A stretch of DNA of 15,263 nucleotides from Bacillota bacterium. GTDB taxonomy: Bacteria > Bacillota > Clostridia > Peptostreptococcales > Anaerovoracaceae. The notes beneath the pieces are model-generated. The model was not told where the DNA came from. It did not search any database and saw only the letters and a program-made list of their open reading frames with translations. Positions 14,079 to 15,263 of the stretch are shown piece by piece. The stretch is from positions 1 to 15,263 of the forward strand of contig JAQSXD010000031.1 of NCBI GenBank assembly GCA_029266295.1. Reading direction: 5' to 3'. The number at the start of each line of letters is the position of its first letter. The stretch's first letter is position 1. The position numbers and the translations under genes are program-made.

Positions 14079-15263
14079 TCAATTTAATTTCCAGAGCGTC
14101 ATAATGATTTCTGAGCCGTCCGCGGTATTGTCGACATAGGAAGCCAGCCAAAGTTCATCGTCCATGAGATAGAAGGAGTAGTTCGTGTTCTTATTATCCC
14201 CGGTAAAAATGTTATACCGATACTTCTCTTTATAGTTCTCAATGGATATTTTCTGAAACGTAGATTTCACGAAATCAGCCGCCATTTGCTCTGTGAATTC
14301 TGACTTGACGTAGATCGGATCTGCAATTTTATAGTAATTGTTTTCGTTTGGGTTGTCGATGGAGAATTGATCTGTCCCAATGATGCATTGTGCATCTTTC
14401 ATCCTGCTTTCAGCATAGTCCAAGGTGGCGGAACTCAAAGGAGACAGATAAAGAAGCGTCTCAAACCGATACGTTGCTTCCGCCCATTGGCTTTCTCCGA
14501 AAAAAGGATCTGCGGATGCAGCCTGACTCCACCAATCGGCATCGGGAGCCCCTCCTGTCATGAGACCTTCAACGTACCAGCCAAGCGCATCCTTTGAAAG
14601 CCAGAGCCAGCGCGGTGAGCTACCGGTTTCAAAAGCAGAACTCCCGCCTTCATCAATCATTAGCTCCAGCTCATAAGATGCCTTATTCTGGCGGACATCC
14701 TGTGTGACAACACGAACTTCACTGATCTTTATTGTGTCCCAGATGATCTGACCGTAAGGGTCCAGTGTGGCTGAGGGGGTTATGGACAGAATCGTGCGGT
14801 AGTCGCTTTCCATCAGAGCATTGAGATATACTTCTAGTGCTTCCTCTGCAGATGGAGCATGGTAGCTGTATCTCTCATAATCGCTGAGCAATTCATCTGC
14901 TCGAATCACGACGGTTTTTCCGTCCTCCTTGCCAAAATGAAGGACTTCCTTTTGTTCATAGATACCTTGTGAGCTGTCAGTTAACGTGTAGCTGATTTCT
15001 GCTATGTCTCTGTCGACAGTTACCTTATAATCTGTAACCCATGGACTGGAAACGCCGATATTAAAATTCCATGGTTCGTTTCTTTCCTTTTGCTCTTTGA
15101 TAAATTGCTTTTTCATTTCAGCCGACATCATTTCATATCGAGGCTCGCCATCGCGGGTTTTCAGGGCTTCTGCCCATGCTTCCGCCATGATATGAAGCTC
15201 CTGCTGGCTGAAAGAGGGCGCAGTGGTTTGACCTTCCAAGGCAGATTCTGTTTTTGGATCTGT
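14079..15263 (-). CDS. Uncharacterised protein, C-terminal 394 residues (5' end outside window)
   Basis: The frame is open from the window end (first whole codons TDPKTESALEGQ) to TGA at 14081-14079, so the N-terminus is missing. The TTG at 15239 has no ribosome binding site and is not a credible start. No membrane helix is visible in the part present. The first part (AEAWAEALKTRDGEPRYEMM to about GKTVVIRADELL) looks like an alpha+beta module of roughly 110 residues. A second module of similar layout begins at EEALEVYLNALMESDYRTIL and ends near GWYVEGL. The text resembles NTF2-like/DUF4829-type extracytoplasmic modules, such as those at the C-terminus of some M56/BlaR1-like proteins, from memory only. 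A third segment (FVKSTFQKISIENYKEKYRYN) ends the protein. It is upstream of the GH3 lipoprotein gene and may be co-transcribed. Confidence 0.6.
   Translation of the reverse strand, partial: TDPKTESALEGQTTAPSFSQQELHIMAEAWAEALKTRDGEPRYEMMSAEMKKQFIKEQKERNEPWNFNIGVSSPWVTDYKVTVDRDIAEISYTLTDSSQGIYEQKEVLHFGKEDGKTVVIRADELLSDYERYSYHAPSAEEALEVYLNALMESDYRTILSITPSATLDPYGQIIWDTIKISEVRVVTQDVRQNKASYELELMIDEGGSSAFETGSSPRWLWLSKDALGWYVEGLMTGGAPDADWWSQAASADPFFGESQWAEATYRFETLLYLSPLSSATLDYAESRMKDAQCIIGTDQFSIDNPNENNYYKIADPIYVKSEFTEQMAADFVKSTFQKISIENYKEKYRYNIFTGDNKNTNYSFYLMDDELWLASYVDNTADGSEIIMTLWKLN

Overview
The window looks like an ordinary chromosomal stretch of a low-to-mid GC Gram-positive anaerobe, most likely a clostridial Firmicute. 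The basis is strong AGGAGG-type ribosome binding sites, several TTG starts, consensus sigma-A promoters, a lipoprotein with a Bacillota-style lipobox and a split single-RCK potassium uptake system. This placement is inference; no rRNA or phylogenetic marker is present. There are no tRNAs, IS elements, CRISPR arrays, phage genes or integrases, and no gene-free stretch over 300 bases.

Layout. (1) 1-3531, all minus strand: a radical SAM protein with a reduced C-terminal SPASM/Twitch cysteine set, a YczE/YitT-type membrane protein, an EamA-type transporter translationally coupled to it, then alanine racemase (alr, cut by the window edge) from its own promoter. (2) 3734-6274, plus strand: a large two-TM sensor with two PAS domains, GGDEF and HD-GYP, so one protein carries both c-di-GMP synthesis and degradation modules. 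(3) 6382-9875: two consecutive single-RCK TrkA/KtrA-type regulators (plus) facing a TrkH/KtrB channel subunit (minus), which shares a transcription unit with an SMC/ABC-like AAA ATPase. (4) 10042-10587, plus: a small HD-domain phosphohydrolase. (5) 10608-12623, minus: an unrecognised 86-aa protein and an acetolactate-synthase-family ThDP enzyme without a small subunit. (6) 12792-15263, minus: a NagZ-like GH3 lipoprotein preceded by an exact 10 x 9 bp degenerate tandem repeat, and the C-terminal part of an unrecognised protein that runs off the window.

Functional links. The TrkA/TrkA/TrkH set is a complete potassium uptake module. Alr (D-alanine) and the GH3 lipoprotein (muropeptide/GlcNAc recycling) both touch cell wall metabolism but are far apart and not co-transcribed. 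The PAS-GGDEF-HD-GYP protein has no effector neighbour. I found no convincing undescribed multi-gene system. The best leads are local: the in-frame 9-bp repeat ahead of the GH3 gene, the PAS-domain 18-bp duplication, the L-for-H change in the HD-GYP site, the unclear start and alternating inverted repeats at the ThDP enzyme gene, and the orphan radical SAM gene under a perfect consensus promoter.
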